In this document: piece by piece, positions 22,807 through 32,615 of the stretch
Layout: the number at the start of each line of letters is the position of its first letter
How positions within the stretch are numbered: the stretch's first letter is position 1
Assembly: GCA_946528555.1 (NCBI GenBank)
Contig: CAMMYS010000021.1
Span: forward strand, 1-40,952
Reading direction: 5' to 3'
Length of the DNA: 40,952 nucleotides
Source: an uncultured Mycoplasmatota bacterium
GTDB taxonomy: Bacteria; Bacillota_I; Bacilli_A; RF39; UBA660
Notes under the pieces: generated by a model
Databases searched by the model: none
Told to the model about the DNA's origin: nothing
The model's input: the letters and a program-made list of their open reading frames with translations, nothing else
Made by a program: the position numbers and the translations under genes

Positions 22807-25800
22807 CTACTTAATAACTATATACTTTTCTATTGATCCAATTGGTGAATCAGTATCATATAATATAAATTCTAATTTATAAGTTCCTGTTAATAAATCT
22901 TCTTTTGTATTAAATGTATAAGAACTATTATTAACTGGATTATTTATAATTACATACTCTTTTTCATTGCTTGTTGAGCCAAGAGCACTATCAAAGAAAT
23001 CAGCTGCATCTACTAAATGATATTCAGTAGTTGTTTCTTCAGTATAATCTCTTCTATACATTTTCAAATGAATGCTTGGACTACTTAATCCTGAATTATA
23101 ACTAAATACATAAGTACTTGTATCAGTATCTTTAGCATTTAATCCAGTATCTGCATGAATAATCATCTCTTTTGGATCTACATGAGCATCAAGTCCATAG
23201 ATTTCATTTATTATTTCTATATCTAATTCTACCACATCTGAAGAATTAAGACCATAGTAAATGCCATCTGGTGAACCAAAAGATTCAATCCTTATTTTAT
23301 AATTACCAGTTGCTAACTTAGATGTACTAGTATTTAAAACTATCCATTTTTCAACACTATCAACTCTTTCAGCAATTTTAATTCTCGTTGTACCATCAAT
23401 ATTTGGATAATATTTTGTTTCTCCAATTGAATAGTACAAACCTAATAAAGATGTTCCTGTTACTACTTCACCATCTGAATTTATAAGAGATATCTTAATA
23501 CCTAATTTTTGATCAAATAAGTGAGTATCATAAACAACTACACCAGATGTTTGACTTTGCGTATAATCAATTGTTACATCCATAGTAACTGATTCTCCAC
23601 TATAGATTGTATCATCATTTAATGATCCTTCAATATCTATAACTGCATCTTTATTAGCATATATATTATATACCATATTACCTTGTTGTGGACCTAAAAC
23701 TGTATTAACAGTTTCACCATCCGCATCAAGCATCTCTATTAATAGAGAACATCCTAATTGATCTTCAGTAATATTCGTATCATCAAAATCTAATATGAAT
23801 ATAAACTCTTCATCACTAGTTGTTGCATTTTCATCATAATATTCAACATTCTTAATTGCATCGTTATAGTAAACTCCACTATTTTGAGCTCCCATAACTT
23901 CAAACATTGAAAGAAGATATTGAATATCACCTTCATTCTGCAATTGCTGTTGCGCATTCGCGACATCACTAGCACTAATAACGTGATAATAGTAGTCAAC
24001 ACGATCACCACTTAGGTCTAGCATTGTAATCTTAGTTCCTAATGGTAAAACATAATTTGATACTAATGTTCTATAATATCCTTCTCTATAAACTGAAGCT
24101 CCTGTGTTAAATAATGCAAAGTATGCACTAATTGATGCTGAAGATGTAATATTTGTAGCAGTACTTGTAAATAATTCATATTTTCTTCCTGCTGTCATAG
24201 CACCTTCATAATCAGCTGTTGTATATAATACTCTAGACATATTTACTGTGATAGCAAGTCTTTCAATTTGTTTATTTAAATCATCTAATTGAGTAACAGC
24301 TAACAATTGAATAGTTACACTACCCATATCACCTGCTGTTGCTATATTTTTAGCATGGTGTAAGCAGAATAGTAATGATGGTGTTAATGTATTGTTACCA
24401 CCAATATAGTTAATAGTTCCTGAAGTTTCTTCTTGTGGACTATTTCTAAATTCAGTATAACCATTTACTAACCATCCAGTGTTACTTGTTTCCATACTAA
24501 GTGACATTATACTATCAGCGTCTTCTTCGGTTTGAGCAACTCTTGGTACGAGATTCTTATCAGTAAGTGTAATTGTTTCGTTTAACATACCATAGTCAAC
24601 TGATAATATTTCAAATGAAGTATTTGGTAAAGTAAAGTCTCTTAATAACAACTCTGAAGTACCTAATGTTGAATACTTAGATGCTACTAAGTCTACTTCA
24701 TAAGAAATAACACTCTTACCAACAACCCACATATATTCTGCACTGGCAGGTGGTGTTGGTTCAATATATTCGATTGTATTATCCATAGTAGTTTCATTCA
24801 TAACATTTGTATAGAAACCATCAACTTCTATATCATGATTTGTTTTATGAAGACCTAAAACATAAGAACCATAAGGGAATATTCCAGACCAATCTAATTC
24901 TTGATCAAAATCATATTTATCATAAATACCTACATTAACAGTACCATCTGCGTTGTATTTATACATTCCGAAGAATGTCATACCTGTTACTTCACCTGGC
25001 GTAGAAACATTAGCATTTTTAGCAATATTAATATTTTTACCAGAAATAACATATAATCTATTATCAACATTCTTAGAAACTGTTTTATTTTCACTATCAA
25101 TTGTAACTCTAGCAACTTCTCCACTAGCTGTTAAACTCTTGAATTTTTGAACTATATTTGTTCCAGTTTCTAAATATAATGTTGAATTATTCATTAAATC
25201 TACTTCATCAATTAATGATAGAGTAAATTCAACATCAGAGTAATCATTTGTTCTATCGGCTGCACCATGTAATGCTATTGCAGAATTATCTATTGTTAAT
25301 AAATTTGTTCTTTGAATAGATATACATTTTTTAGGTGCTCCATAAGAACCAAAGTTCTTAATAGTAACTGTACTTACACCTGTTGTTGTTGAAGCATTAC
25401 CACTACCAAATATAGATCCATCTATATCTAAGTCATAATTTGCTCCATTTATATTAACATCAATTCCATTTGTTACACTTACGAATGTCCAGTCATATAA
25501 AGCAGAACCACTAGCATTTGCTTCACCACCACCAAATACAGTTCCCTTAATATGTATTGGTGCTTTAGTAAATTCTGATGTTGTAGTAACATCTGCTCCT
25601 ATATCAACCATAGTAGTACCACATACTTTAGAAGTATTTGCACCACCATATACGTTTCCATATATAGTACCACCAGCAATTTCTACTATTGCTTGTGAAG
25701 AATTTTGACTTTCTGTACCAGTTTTAGCAGCATTACCACCACCAAATACTGAACAAGCACTTGGTAAAGTACATGAAGAGTTTCCAATAACAGAATTGCC

Positions 25801-28800
25801 ACCAATTCTTACTTTAGTATCTCCATTTACTATTGCTGAACTACCATCACCAGCAGCATAAACGCTGCCAGATATTAAGCCATTATTAACAAGTACATCT
25901 GTATCTCCAAGTACTTCTCCTAAACGTCCGCCGCCAAATACATTTTCAAGAACAATTCCTCCTGTTACTCTAACAGTAGTATCTCCAGTGATTTGTGCTA
26001 AGTTACCACCACCATAAATACTCTTAATTGTTCCATTGTTAAGTGTAATATTAGAGTCTCCTACTTCAGCTGAGTTTCCTCCGCCAAATAGATTATTTGT
26101 TACATCTCCACCATTTATAATGACTTCTGTTGTAGTTACTGTACCGCCGGCATTATTACCACCATATAAGTTAGTAACAGTACCAGCATTTTTAGTAACA
26201 TTTGTTGAAGTTATATCACCAGTTTGGTTAGAACCACCATATAGATTTCCAACAGTAACTCCACCAGTTGGTGATACATTGATATTTACATATGTATTAG
26301 TTGCTCCGGCTGAGTTTCCTCCACCGAATACATTAGGAATAGTTCCACTATTTGATACTAATACTACATGAGTATCTCCAAGTACACCTCCGGCATTTCC
26401 TCCACCAAATATATTTGATGTATATGTTCCACCGTTAATAGTTACATATGTATCTTCGTTTGTAGTAGCTGCATTACATCCACCATATACGCTATCAATA
26501 TTTCCACCATTTACTGTTATTGATGTATTATTAACTTCAGCTTGGTTTCCTCCACCATATATAGTACCAACAGTACCATCATTATAAACAATATTAGTAT
26601 TATCCGATACACCTCCGGCGTTATTACCACCATATATATATCCAATAACGCCTGTATTAACTGTTATATTTGTAGAATCAATATTACCAGCTTGATTAGA
26701 ACCGCCATATACACTTCCAATATTAATATAATTATTTCCTTGAACTTCATTAATATTAATATGTGTATTTGATGCTCCAGCTGATTTTCCTCCACCATAT
26801 ATAACAGGAATAGTAGTTGCTGAATTTGTTACTGTTATATTTGCATCTCCGTTAACAGCACCTTCATTTCCTCCACCATATACGGCTGTATTAATTGTTC
26901 CGCCATCTATTGTAATTGTAGTATTTCCTTCAACTTCGGCTTCATTTCCTCCACCATACATTGTACTAACACTACCACCACTATATGCAATTGATGTATT
27001 TCCACCAACATCTCCAGCGTTTCCTCCACCAAACAAATTAGTAGTAATTGTTCCACCAACCATAGTAATTGTAGTATTTTCATCTACACCGGCTTGGTTT
27101 CCTCCACCATATACTAAGTTAATAGAACCGCCATTGATATTTAATGTTGTTGATCCTTGAACATCTCCTTCATTTCCTCCACCAAATAGAGTTCCTGTAA
27201 TTGAACCATTATTTAGTGTAACAGTTGTGTCTCCATCAACTGCAGCTTGGTTTCCTCCACCATATACATTAGCAACAGTTGTTGCATTTGATGTTCTATT
27301 AATTACAATGCTTGTATCTCCAAGAACTTCACCAGCATTTCCACCACCGAATAGAGTTCCAGAAATTGTTCCACCATTAAATAATACATTAGTATTTTGA
27401 TTAACTATTGCACCTTCACCTTTGCCGCCACCATATACGTTAGTATATGTACCATTAACCATTGTTATATTAGTATTGTCGGCTTGCGCAGCATTACCAC
27501 CACCATATAGTGTAGTAATTGTTCCATTATTAACTGTTATATTTGTTGTTGATGTTTTACCACCGGCATTATTTGAACCATAAACAGTTCCAATAGTACC
27601 ATGATTTATTTCAATGTTTACAGTAGTAACATCACCAGTTTGATTAGAGCCTCCATATAAATCAGTAATATTTATATTATTTGCAGAGTTTACTGAAAGC
27701 AATCTAACATTTGAAGTTCCTACACCAGCAGAGTTTCCTCCACCATATACGGCTGGAACTGTATTTGTAACATTTTGAATTCTAACATCTGTTTCAGTAG
27801 TATAAACTTCGTTTCCTCCACCATATAAAGCAGTATTTATTTTTGCTCCTTTTACGGTAGTTTTTGCTATTCCACAAGTTCCACCACTGTTATTACCACC
27901 ATATACAGTATTAACTTCTCCAGATTCTATATTTACACTTGTAATTAATACATCACCACTTTGGTTAGAACCACCATATAATGTTCCAACTTCTGCTCCT
28001 CTTAAATATACGTTTGTATAATCAAGTGATGTTTGGTTTCCTCCACCATATACATTAGTGAATGTTCCACCATTTAGAATTACTTCTGAAGTTCCAGCTG
28101 GCTTACCAGCAATATCACAACCACCAAATACATTTGTAGCTGATCCTCCATTAGTTGTAACTGTTATATTTCCAGAAACATATGGAGTATAAGTTGAACT
28201 ACCTTTAGCTCCACCAAATATATTATTAACAACATTTCCTTTATTTAAAGTAACTGTTACTGATTTACTAGAATCTGTTTGGCCAGTTGATGATGCATTA
28301 ACAGTACCATAAGCACTACCACCATACACACTACCACTTATTGTTGGCGATGTACTAGCAGATGAGTCACCAATTGTTACACTAACATTTCCTGTTACGA
28401 AAGTTCCTGGGTTATTAGCATTTGTATAACCTCCTTCGCCACCTCCGTATACATCAGTTGTTACAGTACCGCCTATAACACTTACAGTAGTATCACCACG
28501 AACAGTTCCTTTATTCTTAGAACCACCATATATACTACCGCTAACAGTACCGCCACTCATACTTATATTAATATTAGTAGGTACATCTGTTTCTTCTGTT
28601 CTATTAAGTACACAAGTATACCTAGCATTATTACCATTACCACTTGTACGTGTACATGTATAACCTTGATTAATATATTGTTGTCTATCCGCTGCTCTTA
28701 CATTAGTTACCCTATCAACTTCTACAGTTCTTGTTTCTACGCTTCCGGCTCCATTATTATTAGCAGCTCCATAAACACTGCCTTCAATAGTACCGCCTAA

Positions 28801-31800
28801 AATCTTAATTGTAGTATTTTGAGGTGGATTGTCAGATTTATATCCAACAGCACCATAATTTCCACCACCGTATACATTTCTTCTAATTGTAGCATCAGTA
28901 TCTATAATAATTGTTGAATTGTAAACTGAACCAAGCTCTTTATTAGTACTATTACCATTTCCAGCTCCGAATACACTTCCTGCTTCAACTTGTGAATTTG
29001 TTTCTATAGTATTATTGTCTACTAACGTTTCATTTCCAACTTCAGCATTTCCACCAACATAAACATATGAATCACCATATAGAGTAGCTGTTTGAGTTCC
29101 ACCATCTTCTCCAGCAATACCATTAGATCCACCAAATAATGCATATCTAACAGTACCACCAGTCATTTGAATAATTCTGTTTCCATATGTTGCTGTTCTT
29201 CCGGCACCACCAATTACTACATCAGTTTCGCCACCTTTTATATAGAATATTGAATCATTATAATATTCATTATCAGAATCAGTAAGTGGTCCACCTATTA
29301 AGTTATAAACTGAACCACCTTCAATAATTCCCATTCTTAAAGACTCATGAGTACCAGCAGTTAAACCTCCAATATATATACCAGTTGTATATGTATATCT
29401 ATTGCTTCCAAATACACCACTCTTAATAACAGTTGTAAGTGCTGGAACAGTTTTATCACTGTTTCCACTTCTAATAGTACCTGCTAAAGATCCTACAGCA
29501 TTATGTCTAACATCTAATTTGCTATTATCTGCATTATGTACTCTATCATAATCACATCCATAAATACCTTTTGCTTCAACATTTGCTGTACCACTAGCAT
29601 TAGCAAGTGATGTTAATGATATTTGATTATAAAAACCTGATTCAATTATTAATTTATATTTTATTGGTGTAGAACCAGTATCAATGTTACTAGTTGAACC
29701 ACCATAACTTCCTGCTACAGCATTAAAGGTAGTATATTCATCATATCTTTTTGTAATACCTCTACCTATTTTAACATTCTTATATCCAGCATGAAGCGTT
29801 CCATATGCACTATAGTTTCTATTAGTTTCATTATTTATTGGAGCAACATCACTACTCATTCTTAAATGTTCAATTCTTAAATCTGTACGAGCATATCCTC
29901 TAACATCAGAAGTATCCCAAGTATATGTATGTTGAGTATTTTCCCATAATCCAGTTAAAGTAAATGGTTTAGTATATCCAGATCCCCATAAATCTGCTAC
30001 ATTTCCAGTTAATCTAAGAATATTAGTATCTCTAGTAGCCAAATAGTAATATTCGCCATTTGTTTCTGAAACATTTGGATTACCATATTCATCATAATAA
30101 GGAATCATTTCATAAATAGTATTATTAGTTACCGTACATCCTCCAGATGTATTACATACTTGATCATCCCTACTATAGAATAATGGGTGTGTATTTGATG
30201 AGTTATTTCCTGAGTATGAATAATAATAATTACTATAGTTTTCACCTCTAGGAATACTATTAACTTTTCTATAATATCCAGCCACTGACTTTCCTAATGG
30301 AACCACATAATCAACAAGAATTGTTATTTGTGGATCATAAGAAACCATTTGACCATTTACAAGTTCATAATAATCATATGAAGAATTATATGTAGCTGGT
30401 GCTGTGTAATAATAATCACAACCAGCTTGATCTTGACATCTTGTAAAAGATAAATAACCAATATATGTTCCTGTTTCAGTATAAGAACCTGATGGATAAT
30501 AGTCTCTTCTGTTTAAATGACCACCAAGATAATAATAACCAGTCATATCCTCACCAATTATTTGTTGTTCATTTATTAAATGAGGACCATAATCATCTAA
30601 ATCATCTAATGCGCTTGTTGTAAAGCTTCCACTTACATTTCCATAATGTTCTCTAGTCCAAGAAGAATAAATTTCTAAACTTATTGCTTCTGGTTCACCA
30701 TTATTTCCATAAGAAACTGGTATTTGAATATATCTCGTATATGTATCTGTATCTAATTTAACTAATGCATCTGAATCTTTAACAACCCATCCATTAAATG
30801 ATCTACCATTAGGTCTATCTGCAAATGGATTATCAATTAATTCAATTTTAACTACATCTTCTCCAAGAACTTCTACTACTGGAGAAACAACATAATATAC
30901 GAATTTGCTTTGTCTTTCAGTTGATGAAACATATCCAGTATAATCTCCATCTACATCAGTTCCAAAATAATCAAGTTCTACATACACTAAATTAGTATCG
31001 TTATAAACGTTTTTATTTACATTAGATGGAACTCTTCCGTCACTAGAATATGTATAATTAAGTCCCATGTAATAATTATAATCCATATTATAGTTATTAA
31101 CATATACAGTATCTCCATCTATTCCTGAAGCATGTCCTGCTGGAGCAGTTGCTCTTAATTTAAGAGAACTAATTTTCTTTCTTTGTAAATCAACACCTGT
31201 ATTAATTAATCTAAACATATCATTAGAGTAACTCCACTCTATTTTAGAATTTTCATTTAATATTGTTAATACAGTATTAATTGGATAATTTTCTTCAAAA
31301 GATACATCTCCATTTTTAATAGAATATTTATAGAAACTATCTTTTTCTTCAAAATCATTAATAATATCTAAATCTCCATTTGTATATAAAATATTATTAA
31401 CTACAGCATCTTTATAATCATAAATTAATTGAGTAGTTTCTTTTAAATCACTATTACCATTTACATTTATATTAAATATTTCATTATCTTTAATATCATG
31501 TAATACAACTAATGATGTTTCAGCTTCATAATACTCATTTAATTTTGATTCTATTTTTATATTATTAATACTAATATTTCTAATATTTGATTCACTTACA
31601 TTTTTAAATAAACTACCTGTTACATTAATTTTTGTAACCGTTTCATTTTCTTCTATAGTTTCATTATTAACTCTTTTAACGAAATAATTGATATTATAAG
31701 CAGTTTCATTTGTTTCATTAGTATCTATTTTCTTTTCTTCTTTTTTAGTTTCAACTGACTTAGTTTCACTATCATTTTTTTCAGTCGCATTTTCTTCTGC

Positions 31801-32517
31801 TTGTTCTTTAACTTCTTCCTTAGTTTCATTACTTTCAATTGTTTCATTGACTTCTATATTTGTTTCATTTTTATCTTCAACTGGTTTAATTTCTTCTTTT
31901 GTTTCGTTGTTATCTTCAGCAGTTTTATTTTCTTCTATGGTTTCATTTTTATCAACTACTGTATTGTTTTCTTCAATAGTAACATTTTCGTCAACATAAT
32001 CAATTACATTAATGTCTCCCCCAAGAATAATAGATACATCTCTAATATTTAAATTTTCTACTGTTGCTCCTGATAAATCATTGAATAAACTATAGTTATA
32101 TGTATCATCTTCACTATCATAGTATTTTTTAGATAATTTAAAGTTAAATATTGAATATCCTTGCCCATCAAAATGACCACTAAATTTTTTATTAGATTTT
32201 GCAAATGAGAAATCTTTACCATCCAAATCTATATTGTTATTTAAAACATAATATTTATTAAAATATTCTAGATAATTTTTACCATTAATTACAGTAAAGA
32301 AATATGCAAGTTCAGAACCATCTTCAATAATATATGGATCATCAATGTTTCCTGTTCCACTATGAAAGCTTTTAGCAATGCTTCCATCCCATACAGAAGA
32401 TGATGTTTTTTCTGAGAAAGTATTATAGAAAATAACGATGTTCAACGCAAAAACTACTAGTATAACTAGCACAAATATTTTGTTCTTTTTAAGTTTTTGA
32501 ATTAAACTTTTAAGCAT
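22807..32517 (-). CDS. Giant (3236-aa) surface protein with YGGGN beta-solenoid
   Basis: Basic start and one hydrophobic segment (13-32) with no obvious cleavage site: a signal or an N-terminal anchor. Then a GLUG-like unit (about 55-165; IDLDGKDF, FSGHFDGQGYSIFNF), an Asn-Glu-Thr-rich linker (175-300), beta domains with RSFNGWVV and Tyr-rich repeats (about 440-830), a right-handed solenoid of about 40 rungs with the motif [VLI][YF]GG[GSN]N (about 1180-2375), and several beta domains to the end. I see no LPxTG motif or C-terminal membrane helix. Few Cys, some in close pairs. It heads its unit behind a TTGAAA/TATAAT promoter; the nearest GGGAG is about 14 bases from the ATG, a rather long spacing. 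Likely an adhesin or a surface scaffold; family unknown to me. Confidence 0.8.
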   Translation of the reverse strand: MLKSLIQKLKKNKIFVLVILVVFALNIVIFYNTFSEKTSSSVWDGSIAKSFHSGTGNIDDPYIIEDGSELAYFFTVINGKNYLEYFNKYYVLNNNIDLDGKDFSFAKSNKKFSGHFDGQGYSIFNFKLSKKYYDSEDDTYNYSLFNDLSGATVENLNIRDVSIILGGDINVIDYVDENVTIEENNTVVDKNETIEENKTAEDNNETKEEIKPVEDKNETNIEVNETIESNETKEEVKEQAEENATEKNDSETKSVETKKEEKKIDTNETNETAYNINYFVKRVNNETIEENETVTKINVTGSLFKNVSESNIRNISINNIKIESKLNEYYEAETSLVVLHDIKDNEIFNINVNGNSDLKETTQLIYDYKDAVVNNILYTNGDLDIINDFEEKDSFYKYSIKNGDVSFEENYPINTVLTILNENSKIEWSYSNDMFRLINTGVDLQRKKISSLKLRATAPAGHASGIDGDTVYVNNYNMDYNYYMGLNYTYSSDGRVPSNVNKNVYNDTNLVYVELDYFGTDVDGDYTGYVSSTERQSKFVYYVVSPVVEVLGEDVVKIELIDNPFADRPNGRSFNGWVVKDSDALVKLDTDTYTRYIQIPVSYGNNGEPEAISLEIYSSWTREHYGNVSGSFTTSALDDLDDYGPHLINEQQIIGEDMTGYYYLGGHLNRRDYYPSGSYTETGTYIGYLSFTRCQDQAGCDYYYTAPATYNSSYDYYELVNGQMVSYDPQITILVDYVVPLGKSVAGYYRKVNSIPRGENYSNYYYSYSGNNSSNTHPLFYSRDDQVCNTSGGCTVTNNTIYEMIPYYDEYGNPNVSETNGEYYYLATRDTNILRLTGNVADLWGSGYTKPFTLTGLWENTQHTYTWDTSDVRGYARTDLRIEHLRMSSDVAPINNETNRNYSAYGTLHAGYKNVKIGRGITKRYDEYTTFNAVAGSYGGSTSNIDTGSTPIKYKLIIESGFYNQISLTSLANASGTANVEAKGIYGCDYDRVHNADNSKLDVRHNAVGSLAGTIRSGNSDKTVPALTTVIKSGVFGSNRYTYTTGIYIGGLTAGTHESLRMGIIEGGSVYNLIGGPLTDSDNEYYNDSIFYIKGGETDVVIGGAGRTATYGNRIIQMTGGTVRYALFGGSNGIAGEDGGTQTATLYGDSYVYVGGNAEVGNETLVDNNTIETNSQVEAGSVFGAGNGNSTNKELGSVYNSTIIIDTDATIRRNVYGGGNYGAVGYKSDNPPQNTTIKILGGTIEGSVYGAANNNGAGSVETRTVEVDRVTNVRAADRQQYINQGYTCTRTSGNGNNARYTCVLNRTEETDVPTNINISMSGGTVSGSIYGGSKNKGTVRGDTTVSVIGGTVTTDVYGGGEGGYTNANNPGTFVTGNVSVTIGDSSASTSPTISGSVYGGSAYGTVNASSTGQTDSSKSVTVTLNKGNVVNNIFGGAKGSSTYTPYVSGNITVTTNGGSATNVFGGCDIAGKPAGTSEVILNGGTFTNVYGGGNQTSLDYTNVYLRGAEVGTLYGGSNQSGDVLITSVNIESGEVNTVYGGNNSGGTCGIAKTTVKGAKINTALYGGGNEVYTTETDVRIQNVTNTVPAVYGGGNSAGVGTSNVRLLSVNSANNINITDLYGGSNQTGDVTTVNIEINHGTIGTVYGSNNAGGKTSTTNITVNNGTITTLYGGGNAAQADNTNITMVNGTYTNVYGGGKGEGAIVNQNTNVLFNGGTISGTLFGGGNAGEVLGDTSIVINRTSNATTVANVYGGGNQAAVDGDTTVTLNNGSITGTLFGGGNEGDVQGSTTLNINGGSINLVYGGGNQAGVDENTTITMVGGTITTNLFGGGNAGDVGGNTSIAYSGGSVSTMYGGGNEAEVEGNTTITIDGGTINTAVYGGGNEGAVNGDANITVTNSATTIPVIYGGGKSAGASNTHININEVQGNNYINIGSVYGGSNQAGNIDSTNITVNTGVIGYIYGGNNAGGVSDNTNIVYNDGTVGTIYGGGNQAEVNNTSITVNGGNIDSVYGGCNAATTNEDTYVTINGGTYTSNIFGGGNAGGVLGDTHVVLVSNSGTIPNVFGGGNSAGATNTYVNINVSPTGGVTVGNLYGGSNQTGDITSTNVTKNAGTVTNLYGGNNAGGTVTTTEVIINGGDVTNNLFGGGNSAEVGDSNITLNNGTIKSIYGGGNLAQITGDTTVRVTGGIVLENVFGGGRLGEVLGDTDVLVNNGLISGSVYAAGDGSSAIVNGDTKVRIGGNSVIGNSSCTLPSACSVFGGGNAAKTGTESQNSSQAIVEIAGGTIYGNVYGGANTSKVCGTTMVDIGADVTTTSEFTKAPIHIKGTVFGGGEANASGSALYDWTFVSVTNGIDVNINGANYDLDIDGSIFGSGNASTTTGVSTVTIKNFGSYGAPKKCISIQRTNLLTIDNSAIALHGAADRTNDYSDVEFTLSLIDEVDLMNNSTLYLETGTNIVQKFKSLTASGEVARVTIDSENKTVSKNVDNRLYVISGKNINIAKNANVSTPGEVTGMTFFGMYKYNADGTVNVGIYDKYDFDQELDWSGIFPYGSYVLGLHKTNHDIEVDGFYTNVMNETTMDNTIEYIEPTPPASAEYMWVVGKSVISYEVDLVASKYSTLGTSELLLRDFTLPNTSFEILSVDYGMLNETITLTDKNLVPRVAQTEEDADSIMSLSMETSNTGWLVNGYTEFRNSPQEETSGTINYIGGNNTLTPSLLFCLHHAKNIATAGDMGSVTIQLLAVTQLDDLNKQIERLAITVNMSRVLYTTADYEGAMTAGRKYELFTSTATNITSSASISAYFALFNTGASVYREGYYRTLVSNYVLPLGTKITMLDLSGDRVDYYYHVISASDVANAQQQLQNEGDIQYLLSMFEVMGAQNSGVYYNDAIKNVEYYDENATTSDEEFIFILDFDDTNITEDQLGCSLLIEMLDADGETVNTVLGPQQGNMVYNIYANKDAVIDIEGSLNDDTIYSGESVTMDVTIDYTQSQTSGVVVYDTHLFDQKLGIKISLINSDGEVVTGTSLLGLYYSIGETKYYPNIDGTTRIKIAERVDSVEKWIVLNTSTSKLATGNYKIRIESFGSPDGIYYGLNSSDVVELDIEIINEIYGLDAHVDPKEMIIHADTGLNAKDTDTSTYVFSYNSGLSSPSIHLKMYRRDYTEETTTEYHLVDAADFFDSALGSTSNEKEYVIINNPVNNSSYTFNTKEDLLTGTYKLEFILYDTDSPIGSIEKYIVIK
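25390..28985 (-). repeat. Coding repeat array: about 40 YGGGN solenoid rungs
   Basis: Units of about 20-40 residues within the giant protein, each built as TxITxxGGTIxxVYGGGN. By eye I count about 40 instances of the [YF]GG-type turn. Units are degenerate at DNA level, though the complement of the turn (CCTCCACCATAT) recurs often on the plus strand. A three-rung block GGGNSAG / GGSNQTGD / GGNNAGG occurs four times (two of the copies near 27.8-27.6 and 26.3-26.15 kb), so the array has a higher-order period. Confidence 0.85.
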
Positions 32518-32547
32518 GCTAAAAATCTACTCTCCCATCATAGAAAA

Positions 32548-32576
32548 ATTATATCAAAATTATGCCATTTTTTCAA
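32548..32576 (-). promoter_or_regulatory. Promoter of the giant-protein unit
   Basis: TTGAAA (32576-32571), a 17-base spacer and TATAAT (32553-32548), beginning directly after the terminator of the upstream unit and 30 bases before the ATG. Close to consensus, so expression may be substantial. Confidence 0.75.
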
Positions 32577-32577
32577 T

Positions 32578-32603
32578 AAAAAAACGTGCTAAAAAGCACG
32601 TTT
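32578..32603 (-). terminator. Terminator of the 262/358-aa gene pair
   Basis: A 9-bp perfect stem AAACGTGCT/AGCACGTTT (32582-32590, 32595-32603) with a 4-base loop; on the minus strand it runs into seven T. It lies 13 bases after the stop of the 358-aa gene. Confidence 0.85.
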
Positions 32604-32615
32604 AATTTATATATT

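Noticed and set aside
25390..28985. Regularly spaced short repeats on the plus strand (complement of CCTCCACCATAT) resembling a CRISPR array
   Set aside because: Spacing and repeat sequence vary, and the repeats are the codons for the YGGG turn within one continuous 3236-codon frame. No cas genes are present.
24953..32052. Several open frames of 65-111 codons on the plus strand within the giant gene, and similar ones opposite other genes
   Set aside because: They mirror low-complexity coding sequence on the minus strand, lack ribosome-binding sites and show no domain; they are shadows.
22807..32517. A sortase-anchored wall protein
   Set aside because: No LPxTG-like motif followed by a hydrophobic stretch and basic tail at the C-terminus, which ends GSIEKYIVIK.
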